Source of the DNA: Diphasiastrum complanatum
Taxonomy: Eukaryota; Streptophyta; Lycopodiopsida; Lycopodiales; Lycopodiaceae
Reading direction: 5' to 3'
Assembly: GCA_029204225.1 (NCBI GenBank)
Contig: CM055109.1
Coordinates: 38,454,632 to 38,518,631, forward strand
Length of the DNA stretch: 64,000 nucleotides
Below the pieces are notes generated by a model that ran no database searches, was not told where the DNA came from, and saw nothing but the letters and a program-made list of their open reading frames with translations. Within the stretch, counting starts at the first letter, position 1. Each line of letters opens with the position of its first letter. Positions 11,024-25,132 of the stretch are shown here, one piece after another. The position numbers and the translations under genes are program-made.

Positions 11024-13270
11024 ATCAGGGAGATGATGTCAGTCTATTGGGTGTTGTAAACAGAAAGGCCAAAGTACACTTTATTTCAATAGTCTTATAT
11101 GGATTTGCATCCACTACTCATAAAATCTTGCAAGTAAACAAGCAAAAAGATTTGGAGTATTTTACGTGAAGCTCTAAAGAAGTGGAAAATCAAAGAGTAA
11201 GTAGTGGATAAGGAAAAATAATCACTAGAGTTTAAGGAGCACTGGAACTTGCAACTAGAATATATTTTCCAATATAGTATGTACTACTTCAACCTATTCA
11301 GTAACTATGGTTAAGTCTATGACAATCAAGACATTGGCTAGTTTTGTTCATTTTGGGATAGCATGGAGAGGTAGGGTACACAAATTGCTATGAGGATATG
11401 AATTTTTCATATCGAATCATGCATGTTCGGCTTCATTTGGCCTAAAAGGCTCTATAACCTCAATAAATGAAGGTGGGTCCCTCTTTAGACCCTTCAAAGA
11501 TACTTAGTAGAGATAACTATTAGACAATGGCTCACAATTAGACACAACAAATTATTATGTTTGGATTAGTCTTTGAATACTCAATTGCATACATTATGAG
11601 AACCTTAAGGCTCATTTGTAAATGAGAACTTTGAAATTCCTCCACTCTTCTTGTGACTGAGATTTATAGGAATGGTGAATGCTACGTCTCACATGCACAA
11701 ATCCACATGAATATGTCCTATTGTGATGCCAACATTGTTTTTATTGGATTGCAACGTTTATTAATGGATCTTGTGATTAGATTTCTCCAAAACCAGGAAG
11801 AGCTAACCCTCGCACGACTAGCAGTAGCTCCAGGGTACTGTCCCAGACCAATCAATATTCATGGTAGTCAATGACAATGCAAAATACACATAGACATGTG
11901 GTAAAACTTAACAATCACATAATAGGACTATCATCTCATCACATTTCAATTGAATACACAACATGCTTCATGAAGTGCTTCCATAGGCATCAAAACACCA
12001 AGTACTTCTAGTTCCACGTAGGAATAATTATCACTTTAGATGAGGAGTGGTGAAGTGAACCCAATAGTTAGGTATTCAAAAACTGTCTCTCACTTCAATG
12101 TCCCTCCTAATTTTCCTATATCATCTTACAATGCTCGTGATCCTGAGAGAATTCTAAAAAACACATAAATTGGTTTTAAGATTGCTATGGTAATCACATT
12201 TGCTAGCATTATGTTTGTAGTTCAATATTACAAGTGCATCTATTCTCGCACCATATTACAAGTGAACATCTATTCTTGCACCATATTTCAAATGAGTGAT
12301 ATTTAATGTTGATGTGTTTGCTTCTTTTGTGGAGGCATGAATGCTTGCTAAGAACCAAAAAACTCTGAGAATAATTGTATATATCATTCCTTCCTAATCT
12401 ACCTCAAGTTCGTGTACATATCATTTATAGAAAATAGGTGTCATTGAGTTGTTCTTGCAACTCCAAGTGACGAGTACATTTGCAATTATAAACACATAAC
12501 CGCATGTAAAATTTTTATCACTAATTAGCACTTGCCCAATCCAAACATCCAAATCCCATTATTTGTTCATCTAATGTATGGAATAAGAGTTCAAGTTTAG
12601 ATGACCATTTCAAATATTTTAACACTCTATTTGTAGTCCTCCATGCTCCTATCTTGAATCCACTAGTTAATTTTTAAGTTCCATGCTAATCTTTGGAGCA
12701 CATGTGACAAAATCATTTCATCAAATCTTTGAACTTTTTTTTTGCTTGTTGATCTTCTTAAACCTTTGACCATTGCCTTCACAACTAGCCTCTATTCTTT
12801 AGTTTCTTGTGTCTATTTTCTTATTGCTTTTCTGACACCTTATTTGGTTGAAGCTCCATTCAAATTTTCATCTTGATTTATCACATCAACATCAACTATT
12901 TATCTTTGCTTTCTTTCATTGTCATATTCATCTTCCTCATCAAGATTACATCATTGGAAAGGATTATAGACCTTGTATCCATAAGCTGTTTTTAGATGTC
13001 TCTTGAAAATACAAGGAAATCATATGACCTCTCGTTAGGAGACCACCTGGTCTCTTCAAGATGAAAACACAAAACATTTATATGTGAGGTGACCCTTGAG
13101 TCTCGATGCCAACTCTTGCCATAGATTTTCTTTTTGTGTTGATATTCGAATTTTAGAAATATATTATATTCTTCTTTAATATAATGTTTTTTTTCTTGTA
13201 AGCACCCTCACTCTTGCACTTTCAATTTCTATTTGGTCCAATCATATCACTATCAATCCTTCAACCTCCA
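11024..13270. other. No recognisable gene downstream of the transporter
   Basis: AT-rich sequence. The first few hundred bases presumably include the transporter 3' UTR. Short open frames (for example 11653-11874) show no known motif. No structural RNA or mobile element terminus was recognised. Confidence 0.5.
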
Positions 13271-13279
13271 TTGTGGCTT

Positions 13280-14873
13280 GGGCATTCTCCAAGGCTTCTT
13301 TCTCTTGTAAGTTTTTAATCCATTGCCTCATTTACGATATTTTTTTTCTCAAAATGGAGATTCAGAGAGACCCCAGGTGCAATAGGTAAATCAGTGACTG
13401 GTATAGATTATGTAGGTGGTGGATCATCAACAACTTCTTTCTTCTTTTGAGCTTCTGTGATGATCATAACTGGTGCAACTGGTTCAATATATTTCCATGG
13501 AATAGACTGAATTGATGGTTGTGGTTTGATTGTAATAATGTTCAACGGAGCATATACAAGTGGTGGCTTCAGTCTAGCAAGTGGACAATCCTTGTAGGAA
13601 TGCCCATATTCGCATTCATGGCAGAAAGGCGTGAATTTACTTTTGTTTGGACTCTCTGCAATTTAATGATTTTCTTTGCATCCAAAGTAACCAAGTGGCG
13701 CTCTGTCCAATTGTCTAGACTATTGATATTGTGCAACAACATAGATTGCATATTGCTTTGGTGGTCCAACCTCTTGTTCTGAAACATAATTTCACTATTA
13801 CTGGCTCATGAAGCTTTTGGCTCCATCATATTTGCATGAGGTGCTTCCTTGTGAGGCATGTAAAGATAACGGTTCTAGAAATCCAAAATCGTGCACTTTT
13901 CCATCTAGTGCTTTCCATTTTGGTCCTTCATGATAACCAAATTTATGATATTTTTGTTGAATAATCTGAGGATTAGATGAACAAAAAGTTATTTTTTGTC
14001 TATTTGAATTGCACAAATGACAATGAGTATCATTCATCCATCTTCTCACAGTTGAACACTCGTTCATAGTGTGATTACCAGCACAGATTGCACACCGGAC
14101 ATTCTCTTTGCTAGGAAAAACCTTGAGCATCTTCTTGGCATCTTTCTTGATCTTAGCATGGTGTTCCTACAAAGCTTTCACCTTTGCTTCAAACTACGCT
14201 TGCATCTTATCCATCTGCATTTGTTATTTATGTCCAAGTTTTTCAAATTCATCCATCATCTCCTCTATAGTTCCATTCATTTTCTCATAGATGCAATCGT
14301 AGTAGAGGTTGTGGTAGTTTGCCCTATGGTATAAGGCAACATTCCAATGTGTGGCTCATCATCTGACTCTTCATCTTCTTCGCATATAGCTAGATCCATT
14401 GTCTGCTGCAATGTCAAGTATAGTTCATGATGTTTGAGCTCAATCTGATACATGTCACCATTTAGCACATTAAGATCGAAAATACTTCATACGTTTAATA
14501 TAATTATGCACCATCTCCTTTTTTTTTTTCCATCTTGATTTTACTCAGTAATAAAAAAAGGACCTTCCAAAAGCTTCATGGGTTTAAATTGCGTAACCAA
14601 TCCAGCTTTGACTACTTCCCCATCAGAACATTCTGTCAAGTCTTAGTTATAGAACCAATCTTGTGCAGCACCAGTCGAGGACATATGAAACAACTTAAGT
14701 TTATCTTCTGGGTTTATTTCTCCATAAACGTCACAAAATACAATAAAGATTTTAAGAAATATGAAAGTATTTGTAGCTCCATTATACTTTGACAACTCTA
14801 AACAAGATATTTGTCTAATCATGGGACGTGGCTGGGGTTCATAGACCTCTGGTTCTGAGTCTAATTTTGCCAT
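13280..14873 (-). mobile_element. Ty3/gypsy gag remnant (gypsy-B), relative of gypsy-A
   Basis: Minus-strand gag begins with MAKLDSEPEVYEPQPRP at 14873, followed by the capsid segment LKLFHMSSTGAAQDWFYN, the same block as in gypsy-A. Two zinc knuckles follow: CAICAGNHTMNEC (about 14060-14100) and FCHECEYGHSYKDCP (about 13600), the latter matching the gypsy-A knuckle. Homology with gypsy-A ends near 13280; no protease, reverse transcriptase or integrase was found, nor LTRs. Frames are broken by stops and shifts. A 5'-end fragment of an old insertion. Confidence 0.75.
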
Positions 14874-14879
14874 TTTTTA

Positions 14880-15960
<1,081 letters not shown>

Positions 15961-17149
15961 TTTTTTCTTTTCAAATTAGTATTAAGAAATAGTGTACAAT
16001 AGGTGCCTTTTTATCTTTGAGGTGGCCCTTGCCCCTTGTTTCCTATCGGCTACTTGCAAGGAGGTGGGATTGAAATCCACACCCTTCACAAGAAACACAA
16101 ACTAATCTACGGTGTACAAAGAAGCACACCCCACCTAACTACAAAAACTTAGGAACTTACTAAGTTTAACTTAAACTTTGGCCTTTTGATATTATTTTGA
16201 TCACATGGCCCAAAGTTTAGCTTATTCCAAAATAAATAGTTTATAGTGCTCATTGGGCCATGGGTTTACGCACGCAGGATGCCATGACCCTCGCAACTTA
16301 TTGTTAATGTTGGCCTCAAGGAATCTGCCAACATTGCCCCCTTCTCAAACAACTGCAGGTCCCTCTGTAGTATTGGATGAGGAGATTTATTAAAGATGAC
16401 TTTATTGGTGACTCTTGAAGACTTTGCAGTTGGAAAAGCGTAGATATTTTATCGCTTGCGTAAAACCAACGAGTTATTTGATGTCAAAGATTTTTTTCTT
16501 TTCTTAATTTGAAAAAAGGTCATCAAAAGTTGCAGTAGTGGCATTTCACCTTGAAGAACCACTACCCCTTCGTAGTAGTAGGCCAAGTGAAGAATCGTTA
16601 TTTGCACCGTTGTCTCTTGTATCAAGATCCATTGAATGTAGAAACATCCTTTGCCATCTTCTAGCAGTTTGCATTACAAGTTGAACTATTAGAGAACGTC
16701 ATGACAAGGTAATGTCTGGAGATTTGTATGCAATTGTAGCATGTTACCATGTTTCATGAGCTTTGCAAGATCATTGATCCATAGAAAATTCTTGAATGTA
16801 CCTGGCCTAAATGGCTTGTGACCCAAAAAACACTAGAAACTAAAGAAGAAGAAAAAGTAATAAAATAGAGTAAGAAATAGAAATGTCACGCTATATCTCT
16901 CATCTTTTTTTTTTCACTCCTTTTTTGAAAAGGGCACTCAAGAAAGCTTCAATGAGAAATGTAAAGTAGAATAAATTGAAATAAATAATGTAGTGGTGAG
17001 GCCCATGAAAAGAAAAGGTAAAATCTGCGAGATAAGAAATTACAAGGTTTTTGTTTTTGAAAAAGGATATAAAAAGAGAAAAAAATCCTTGCTGGAATTG
17101 TAGTCCGCTTCTGACTAGAAGTAATGCAAGTCTGTAAGAGGGTATTTCA
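15961..17149. other. No recognisable gene
   Basis: I found no coding signature, RNA gene or mobile element terminus in this stretch. Confidence 0.45.
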
Positions 17150-18186
17150 TATGAATAGTCCTTGAGCATGGCAATTCGGTTGAAGCCATCTTGTATACCA
17201 CCTATCATAATTGTATGGTGTGTCTTGACTGTGCGTTCGAGACAACCACATGAAATATGTAGGTGGTGCTTGACTCCTTGGTATAGAATGGTTACTCTTT
17301 GCATATCCATCGTAAGAGTTGTATGCATAAATTTAGTCGGGATAGATTGGAGAGATTGATGAATCATTGTGATCTTGGTATTGATATTCATCATGAAGTG
17401 TTGAATGAGAAAAATATTCATTTGTTTTTGCAAGATAATATAAAGACTGATAAGCATTTCCATTTGAATAGACCCTTTGATTGCATGGCGCATGAACAAC
17501 TTCACGTGAATCCATCGGTTGAGGTCTTGTTGTTTGAAAAGCTGCATTCAAGTACATTTCTCATGTTGTAGGTGCATGTGCCTTTGGATGTTGATGCATA
17601 GGTTGGTGTGCTTGAGTAGCAACTGTTCCATTGGACATGGTAGTTTGATTTTGAATAGCAGGAGCAGTTTGGATTAGATCTACACTGCTTGGTTGAATTC
17701 GTAGTTGAAGCTCATTTTCTCTTAAACAAGTTGCATTTGCTTGAAACAGCCCCTGAGAATCATTCACGTTTGATTCGGCTTCATTCTGATTTGGCCTTTT
17801 TGGCACTTGTTCCTCTACACTTTGTTTATTGGGAGATATAGATGTGATGCTCCGTCCTCCTTAGTCGTTGATTGCTCATCCTTCCATGTGTACCCCTTCT
17901 GCAACATCCAGTGAACGTTTTGCTTTGATAACTCAATGTGGACGTTTATAGACATGAAATCGAAAAACTCTTGTAGATGTTCCTTTGGAGGCATGAAGAG
18001 TTCTTGACTTGGTGGAAATTCTTGATGTCTTGCCAATCTATTTATCACATTGTCATTTTTTTCATTGACTTTCCTTCTTGTTCTCCACCATTGGTTGAAA
18101 GCTTCTTTTGAATCCTTGTGTTTTGTTAGCTTCAACCAATTAAAGTAGGAATCCCTGAATTGATCTAGTGGCCAACAATTTAGCAT
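17150..18186 (-). pseudogene. Unrecognised broken protein-coding sequence, cut at its upstream end by a copia LTR
   Basis: On the minus strand, 18186-17815 encodes a Trp-rich helical stretch (FNQWWRTRRKVNEKN, HWMLQKGYTWKDEQ). A frame change near 17840 leads into PNKQSVEEQVPKRPNQNEA and a Gln/Asn/Pro-rich region, then stops at about 17561 and 17333. The same frame continues beyond both with protein-like composition (YNSYDGYAKSNHS, DRWYTRWLQPNC) down to about 17155. One shift and two stops in otherwise protein-like sequence indicate a pseudogene. Its upstream part is missing exactly where the copia2 LTR begins. Family not recognised; it could itself be transposon-derived. Confidence 0.5.
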
Positions 18187-18782
18187 TGGATTATTCTCCT
18201 TCTTACTAATCGACTAATCGGCTTTAATCTTCATCCATTGTTTATCCAGTTCTGTGGATTTTCCCGTGTTCTTTTATAGTCTGCAAATTTCCAAGTGTTT
18301 TTACACAGTCTACAGAAATACACGGAGTTTGACTACAGTGTCGCATTTTTCATTTTCTCTCACTTCGACTTTTTGCCTATCAGCAATCTCGTGTAAAATC
18401 ACAATGTCGTATTTTTTGCATTTTAGTGACACTGTCGCCTGTCAGGATTTGCAAGCAAATATGCAGAGTCGCATTTTTTGCTTTTTTCAAAGAGCCTCAA
18501 ATGTTAAGGAAATGACTCTAGCAAAGTGTGGGGCAATCCTAAATTAAATTTTAAGGCACTGTCGGGTTTTTCGCAAAATCTCGACAATGCCGTCTTTTGC
18601 AACAGTGTTGCTTGTGGCTGTTTTAGTTCATTTCTGCAGAAGTGACAGTTTAATTCATTTATGCAGACAAACTGTTTATGGCTAATTTCCATCGCTTATC
18701 AACAATCAATGACAAGGAACCAGATGGATGCCAGTGGATCACCAGCCAATTGGTGATCGCAATTGACGACCTAATTTTTTAG

Positions 18783-18791
18783 TATAAATAG
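18783..18791 (+). promoter_or_regulatory. LTR TATA box of copia2 (5' copy)
   Basis: TATAAATAG, conserved at the equivalent site 55633-55641 in the other LTR. A CT tract begins exactly 61 bases after its first base in both copies, so that tract would lie in the transcribed leader. Confidence 0.7.
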
Positions 18792-18841
18792 CTATTCATA
18801 TTCATACGGTTTATTTTATCAAAAGAAGCATTTGAATAGTT

Positions 18842-18974
<133 letters not shown>

Positions 18975-19298
18975 GTCTGCGAGCTTGAACACACTCTTGA
19001 GCATTCTAGCTCACTTCTTAGAGTTGTTTTAGAGATTGCTATTGCGCTATTGCTGCTTATTAGCATTGCGCTTAATTCAGACTTTCAGTTTAGTCGCTCA
19101 GAGATAGCATAGAGTACGTGGCTTCGATTCGCAACTTATTGTACTCATTTACTTCTGTTTTTTTTTCATACTGAATCAATACTATCTTTTATTGCATTCA
19201 GCTTCGTCTCAGAATGTATGCGTTTCCGTAGTTCTTCACGACTAATTATTTGTCTGGAGTTCTTCTTGATAAATTATTTGTCTAATAACTCAGTGCTT

Positions 19299-19342
19299 TC
19301 ATTAGAGAAAATATGGGCCCAAAGCGGGCCCTATAAGAAATG
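19299..19342. repeat. Left terminal inverted repeat of the DNA transposon
   Basis: A perfect 12-base match to the reverse complement of the right end, then imperfect similarity across about 44 bases, including a GC-rich GGGCCC AAAGC GGGCCC palindromic pair. Confidence 0.75.
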
Positions 19343-19524
19343 CCATGTAGGAGAGAGAAAAATAACTATAAAGTAATTATAATATCATTTTCTAACTTCT
19401 TTATGCATCTGCCCGCACTACTTTCCATGTAAATGAATGCACCTTAGTTTAGTCACATCAAACTTCACTGGTGTTTGACCACAGTTAAAATATAATTGGG
19501 AACACTCAAAAATTTGAATTAGGA

Positions 19525-22415
19525 GTGACATTTCTAAAAAAAGCCTACGCCATCTCTATCTCCAACAGAGTCGTTAGTGCCATCTCGAGCCTTGTTATTG
19601 TCATTGGTTGTTTGTTACTATACTATTGTACTGATGACAAAGCTTTATCATCTTCGTGTGGATCTGTCACCAGAATATGGTCCGCTCAGGACGAGAAATA
19701 CAAAGCAACCCAAATTGTCAACTTTTGATTGGTCCGATACAGGGAGGAAAAGCTAAAACATGTAGATTTATGGTCATCAGGAACATTAAATCCTATTGAT
19801 CCATGTTCATTGCAACATCTAGATTTTCAATCGGTGAGTCAGTTAATAATCTATATGTGTCATGGTAAAAATGGCCTTTTGGGTTACTGTGAGACTTTGA
19901 TGCTTTATGGGAATGCACATTCAATGCAAAGAGTACATTATTTGGAAGAGGAATCAAGGAAAATATCAAAGGAGTGCGAAGAAAAATCTACAAAGATGAA
20001 AACTTGTTTGGATGAAAATGAGATGCTCAAGAGGAGATCCAAAGGTCGAAATCTTCTTTGCATCATTATACAACTAGTAATGATGAGATAAAAATTGCAT
20101 TTCAATCCATGTGTATCTCATATTTGTCTCTTGTTAAAGATATGGATGTGCTCAACAGAAAGGTCTGAAGCAACAAGAGGAAAAGACTGATAAACAAGGA
20201 TATATGTGATCTATCATCCAAAGGAGGTCATAGAAAAAGACGAATCCGTGCAATCAAGTAGGTTATAGCTTATTTGGTACTAAAAATTGCTTGAACTTTT
20301 TGATTTATTCATAATCACTAATTTTGTTATTGATTCATTTCAACTTTCTGTTGATTTGCTTATTATATATTGTTGTGAATACTATGAGTGTTCTAATTTC
20401 TACTGACATTTTCATGAACATTATGTTTGCAATGCAGATCAACATTGGTTGTTGAAGACCATTTGGCCGATGAGATTTTAATTGGAAACTCACTAGGCTC
20501 CATCTTGACTTCTAAATATATGAAATCAATGTTAAATAATAACAAAATGAAAAAGATTAAGGCTTCAGTTACTGATAGCATTATGGATGAAGTTGGAAAA
20601 ATATTAGACACTACATTGCTTCAGGGGGCATGTGACTTTTCTAGCATCAGTAGGGAAGCATATGCAACAATGTTTAAGATGATAAAGGAGGCATTTGCAT
20701 TGGTAAATATTAAAAAGTCTCCGATCCCACGACCATTTCATCTTTTCAAAAAAAGAGACATGTTAAACCACGATATGTAGACAATAGTTGGTAATCCATC
20801 TCATACCAATGAAGTGTATTGCTCGAAAGGAGAAAGTCTAGCATATAACAATTCCAACAATTTATTTTTTGACATTAACCAGTTATTAACATTCATCATA
20901 ATTTTTTACGGTATTACAAATGAGAATGTCAATAACAAGTTGATAGTTGTTCTCAAGTTAAAGGACAAAAAATGGAAAGAGTCAGTCTCACGATCATGAA
21001 TGGAGCACTTTCAAATTCAGAAGACTCAGAAGGCCTCAATTTCAGTGTTCAATCAGAAAATGATAGGTGGTTGACAGCATTTCAGGTATAGCAGTTCCTT
21101 TGCATAATAAATAGGGATAATCATTTGAATATGGATTTCATATCTAAAATCTTCTCTGTGTTAATATTATGAGGCTAGTCACGTTTTTGTATTCTCTTAT
21201 AGGTGCTAAAAGAAGACCATAACATTCTCTCATGGATATTTAATAGAACATCATATCCTGCCACCATAAAAAAACACATGGAGGGAGTTCCACTCAATAT
21301 TCCTAGAATTGGCACTTTCAACATTGAATGGCATTTAGCAGGAGATTTGAAGACATTAAAATGTATGTTAAATGTATCTCATGGCGCTAACTCTAAACAC
21401 CCTTGTTTGTACTGCATGAAAACAGCAAAAGACATGACAAGGAGTACAGAAATATCAAGAGATCGAGAAGATCCTAATTGGAAACCTGTACTACCGATTC
21501 CTCTACGAAATGTTCATATCTATACATTGCATGCAGAGGTGCGTATTATAGAAAAAATAATATATCTTCACATCTTGTTTGCATGGAATTCCGAGCCAGA
21601 GGCCTCTGCAAAAGAAGCTATTTCCAGATTAGAGGATGTGTTGTCCAAAGCAGGCTTACATAAAGGCCACGTTAAAATAAAAAAAGATGACAAGGTATTA
21701 GGTAAAACAGGAAATATTTCATGCAAGCCGAGCATTGGAGGATCTAAAGCTCAAAGATTTTTATCAAATTCTTATGACAAACAATCCAAGGTTCAATACA
21801 CGGTTTGGAAAGAAATTATTGCAGCAACTCAAGATTTCAAAGAAGAAGGTTCTACTCATATACACAAAGCAGAAGTTTGAAAAAAGTTAGACAACATGGT
21901 GAAATACTTGAGAAAAGATAAATTTTCAAATACTGATGTTCAAATGATACAGAAAACAACCAATGAATTTGTGGATGCAGTTCAGAGTGCATGGGGTGTT
22001 GATCATATAACACATTATATGGTAAGATTTTGATTTACACTACGATAGACAAATATGTGCAATCAAATTAGATACTTTTGGTACTGATTTAGATTATGTT
22101 TTTATGATATGCAGCACATATTACGACATCATTCGACATTATTTGCAAGAAATAGTGGAAGTCTTAGCATATGGTCATCGCAAGGAATGGAAAAATTTCA
22201 TTGGCAAGCAAGAGCGGCATTTCATAAAAGTACACAACATGGCGGGGACTAGCACAAAAAATAGCTATATACTGCAACTTTTCCAATGGTTTTACAGAAG
22301 AATCCAAATTCGTCATAATACAAAATCGACAAATCATAAAAAATTTCAAAAAGCATGCAAATTTATACAAGCCAGTAGGCTATCGACACACAATAAAATT
22401 TTGTATATTAAATAA
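19525..22415 (+). pseudogene. Decayed multi-exon DDE transposase with a GDLK / CxxC / QGMEK signature
   Basis: Exon blocks with matching splice phases: up to 20257, 20438-21085, 21203-22021 and 22115 onward (introns of 180, 117 and 93 bases). The N-terminal part contains a likely coiled coil (EEESRKISKECEEK). Exon 2 has ISREAYATMFKMIKEAF and PRPFHLFKKRDMLN. Exon 3 has EWHLAGDLKTLK (candidate second catalytic Asp, codon at 21344) and HGANSKHPCLYC (CxxC, 21404-21415). Exon 4 has HILRHHSTLF and WSSQGMEKFHWQAR (candidate catalytic Glu, codon at 22190), then HGG and, after a one-base shift, YILQLFQWFYRR. This order resembles CxxC-containing DDE transposases (RAG1/Transib and CACTA/Mirage/Chapaev type), and I recall similar unannotated proteins mainly in animals. 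The first Asp was not assigned. Stops near 20178, 20778, 20997, 21878 and about 22259 and shifts near 20950 and 22250 make it non-functional. Confidence 0.65.
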
Positions 22416-22445
22416 AAATATTTACAAAGTACAATTCAACAATAT

Positions 22446-24005
22446 CTAATCTGCTTTCGATATTTTTTCCAATGAAAGTTGCAACTTAGAATCATGCAAC
22501 AATTTTCTTCTTTCGTATGGATCCAATAGCTCATAGTTTTCATGCTTACTCGGATCGACGTAAGCAGCATACACTACAAAATGATATGATCTGAACATGG
22601 AATTCACTGGTCCATATCCTAAAATTTTAACCGCAATAGTTTTCTTTACAAAAATTATTTTATGCACCTTATTAAAATTATGTCCTCCAAGAAAATGAGA
22701 CATTGCCTTGATTGCCATAATCATAGTTTCACCATGTTGATGAAACTTTGAATGGGCAACACTTATCTCATTGTTCTTGAAGGACTTCAAATAGTGCCCC
22801 TGTGCATGATCTCTTGAAAATTCTCCTGCAGAATATCTCTGCCCTCCTCGACAAATTGTGAAATCATCAAAGAAAATTGTTTTCTGAAATGATAAAAAAC
22901 AAAGTAAGCTCCAGTATATAATCTGACATAAAAAATCTACTAGTACTTGATAAGAGACATAAACTTATGCATTCGGCTTTGTCTTCTCTGATTATTGTCT
23001 CTCCATCAATATTATGTCCACCTTTCGATGTCAATATTGTTGGTGAATAGATAGTTGGCTGTGGAAAACCAAGCTGACTTTGGATTCTAAGAGACTCCTC
23101 CTCAGAAGGTTGATCATCTTCTTTGTTGCGCATTTCCTCCACAACCATTTTCAAGCAATCTTTTCCTGAATAAAACTTATCATTATGTACATCGTCAACA
23201 CCAGGGAGAAGATCATCAGCATCAAAATCAATTATATCCAAAAATTCATCGAGTTCTTTGCTCAAAATTCAAAGAGTCTCAGCTTCAATGAAGTCAAAAG
23301 AATCCGATATTATCAAAAAGAAATTATTATCTATAATATAAGTAGGCAAAGTGATCAAAGATTTATCAGAAGGAGAAAGGTAGTGGGTGTTCTAGGGCCT
23401 ATAAAAGTAGCCCTATTTCGAGCATGATCAAAATCAGATCAATCATCTAAATGAACACTCGTGTCAATAAAAAAGGTATCTATATCTGCAATCTTTGACT
23501 TTTCAAACTTTGTACCACTAGAAGAAGCTGCTTCAAAAGTGGAGGCCACAGAGTCCGAATCATCAGAAATATTTAACAAAAGGAAAAAAAACAAAAGCAG
23601 ATTGAAAATCAACAAATCTACATTTTTTATTATGAATTGGGCACTCATCTACAGACTTGAAATCATTATGTAACTTGGTAAACATTCTATCAAGCTTAGC
23701 TTTATAGATATGCTTGTCGAGTGCCACCAGGTCCTGATAATGAATCATGTCTTTATTTTGAGACCTGAATAACGGAGTACTGAGCAGGGACTTAAATCTG
23801 AGATATATCCAAAAAATGCCTCCAAACTAGGGCCCTCAGTTATAGAAGGTAGAATAAAAAGAAAAGGAGAAAAAAAGGGATTTGAAATAGTCCAACCTAT
23901 TAGTACTACCAAATTCATTAAAAAAAAAAACAAACTGGATTCAAAATTAGACATTTTAAACAAAAATAATAGAATTGAAAATTCAAATATCGCTCTCAGG
24001 CGCAA
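22446..24005 (-). CDS. Gene A of the DNA transposon, unrecognised (probably degraded)
   Basis: Minus-strand coding blocks, 5' to 3': a possible start MSNFESS near 23965; 23748-23563 with HYQDLVALDKHIYKAKLDRM and DECPIHNKKC; an acidic/Ser block 23580-23440 (SDDSDSVASTFEAASSSG); 23265-22950 beginning KELDEFLDIIDFDADDLLPG; and, after an acceptor TTTCAG at 22884, a final exon 22883-22446 with DDFTICRGGQRYSAGEFS and ending LSLEKISKAD. The protein looks real (charged, conserved-looking aromatic residues) but I do not recognise a family. Donor phases for the last intron do not fit cleanly, and stops separate the upstream blocks, so exon limits are uncertain. It ends 30 bp from the transposase end (convergent) and its leader points toward the duplicated G-box region shared with the histone-like gene. 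Confidence 0.5.
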
Positions 24006-25130
24006 ACCCCAGGTCAGACAAGCATGTCAAGAAAACGTGCGCTCGAGAGAGATATGAGAAGCTGCAGTATCGGATCCAAGCACAAGAACAATGAGCAGGA
24101 AAGAAAAGGGATACGAAACGCGCTTGAATGCGATACCGGAGGATGCAGTATCGGATCCAGGCGCATAATAGTCAACGAGACGTAATGAGAGCAAGCGACG
24201 CGCTTGAAATCGATATTCGGCAAAGCAATCATAAATTTGCGTGAAAATATTTTGCACGTGTGAAGGAGTGGCGAAGGAACACGTGTCGACATGTGATTGG
24301 CCAAAATAAATGCGCCGTACCTTGAATGATTGATCTGACATCTGTCACGTGCGAGAATGACACGCGTCGATAAGGGATTCGCGCATGTGTCTCAGCCCAC
24401 GTGTCTCCATAATTGGGTCATCATTATCAATACGAAATTTCCACGTGGTCTAGTCATCTGACGACACGTGTCTCGGCCGTCTTTTCACACGTGCAAAAAT
24501 TTGCAAAAATTCATTAGAAAAAGAAAGCAAACTGGATTCAAAATTAGACATTTTAAAAAAAAATAACAGAACAAAAGTTCCAAATATCGCTCTTAGGGGC
24601 AAACCCCAGGTCCGACAAGCACGTCAAGTCAACATGCGCGCGAGAGAGATATTTGAAGTTGGAGTATCGGATTTGAGCGCAAGGACAACGAGCAAAAAAA
24701 AAAGAATTGCGAGATGTGCTCGAATGCAATACCAAACGATGCAATATTGGATCCAGGCACATAATAGCCAACGAGATGTAATGAGAGCAAGCGGCGCGCT
24801 TGAAATTGATATCTGGCAAAGCAATCGTGAATTTGTGTGAAAATCCGAACCCAAAAAGACATATTTATAAAAAAAAAATTTGCACGTGGGGAGGACTGGC
24901 GAAGGAACACGTGTCGACTTGTGATTACCCAAATTAAATGTGCCGTACCTAGTATGATTGATCTAACACCTGTCACGTGCGAGAATGACACGCGTCGATT
25001 AGGGACTCGCACACGTGTCTCAGCCCACATGGCCTCATAATTGGCTCATCATTGTCAGTACGAACATTCCACGTGGTCTAATCATCTGACGACACGTGTC
25101 TCGGCCGTCTTTTCACACGTGTAAAAATTT
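23911..25130. repeat. Tandem duplication (period about 597 bp) rich in CACGTG/ACACGTGTC elements
   Basis: Copy 1 spans about 23911-24507 and copy 2 about 24508-25130. The anchor ACTGGATTCAAAATTAGACA occurs at 23934 and 24531. The distal third of each copy carries repeated ACGT-core sites (GCACGTG, ACACGTGTC, CCACGTGG, GTCACGTGCG), matching the plant G-box/ABRE type bound by bZIP and bHLH factors. The proximal part, read on the minus strand, would be leader of gene A, and similar GATATCG/TCAAGCGCG-type motifs occur in plus sense in the leader of the histone-like gene (40420-40620). The region therefore looks like a bidirectional promoter. Confidence 0.75.
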
Positions 25131-25132
25131 CG

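Noticed and set aside
19525-22415. KDZ, hAT or Mutator transposase
   Set aside because: The visible motifs (GDLK, CxxC directly after, QGMEK, HGG...WFYRR) do not match what I know of those families; a CxxC-type DDE transposase fits better.
24014-25030. Overlapping minus-strand open frames of about 90-130 codons
   Set aside because: They lie in the tandemly duplicated promoter/leader region, and the two copies give similar frames only because the DNA is duplicated.
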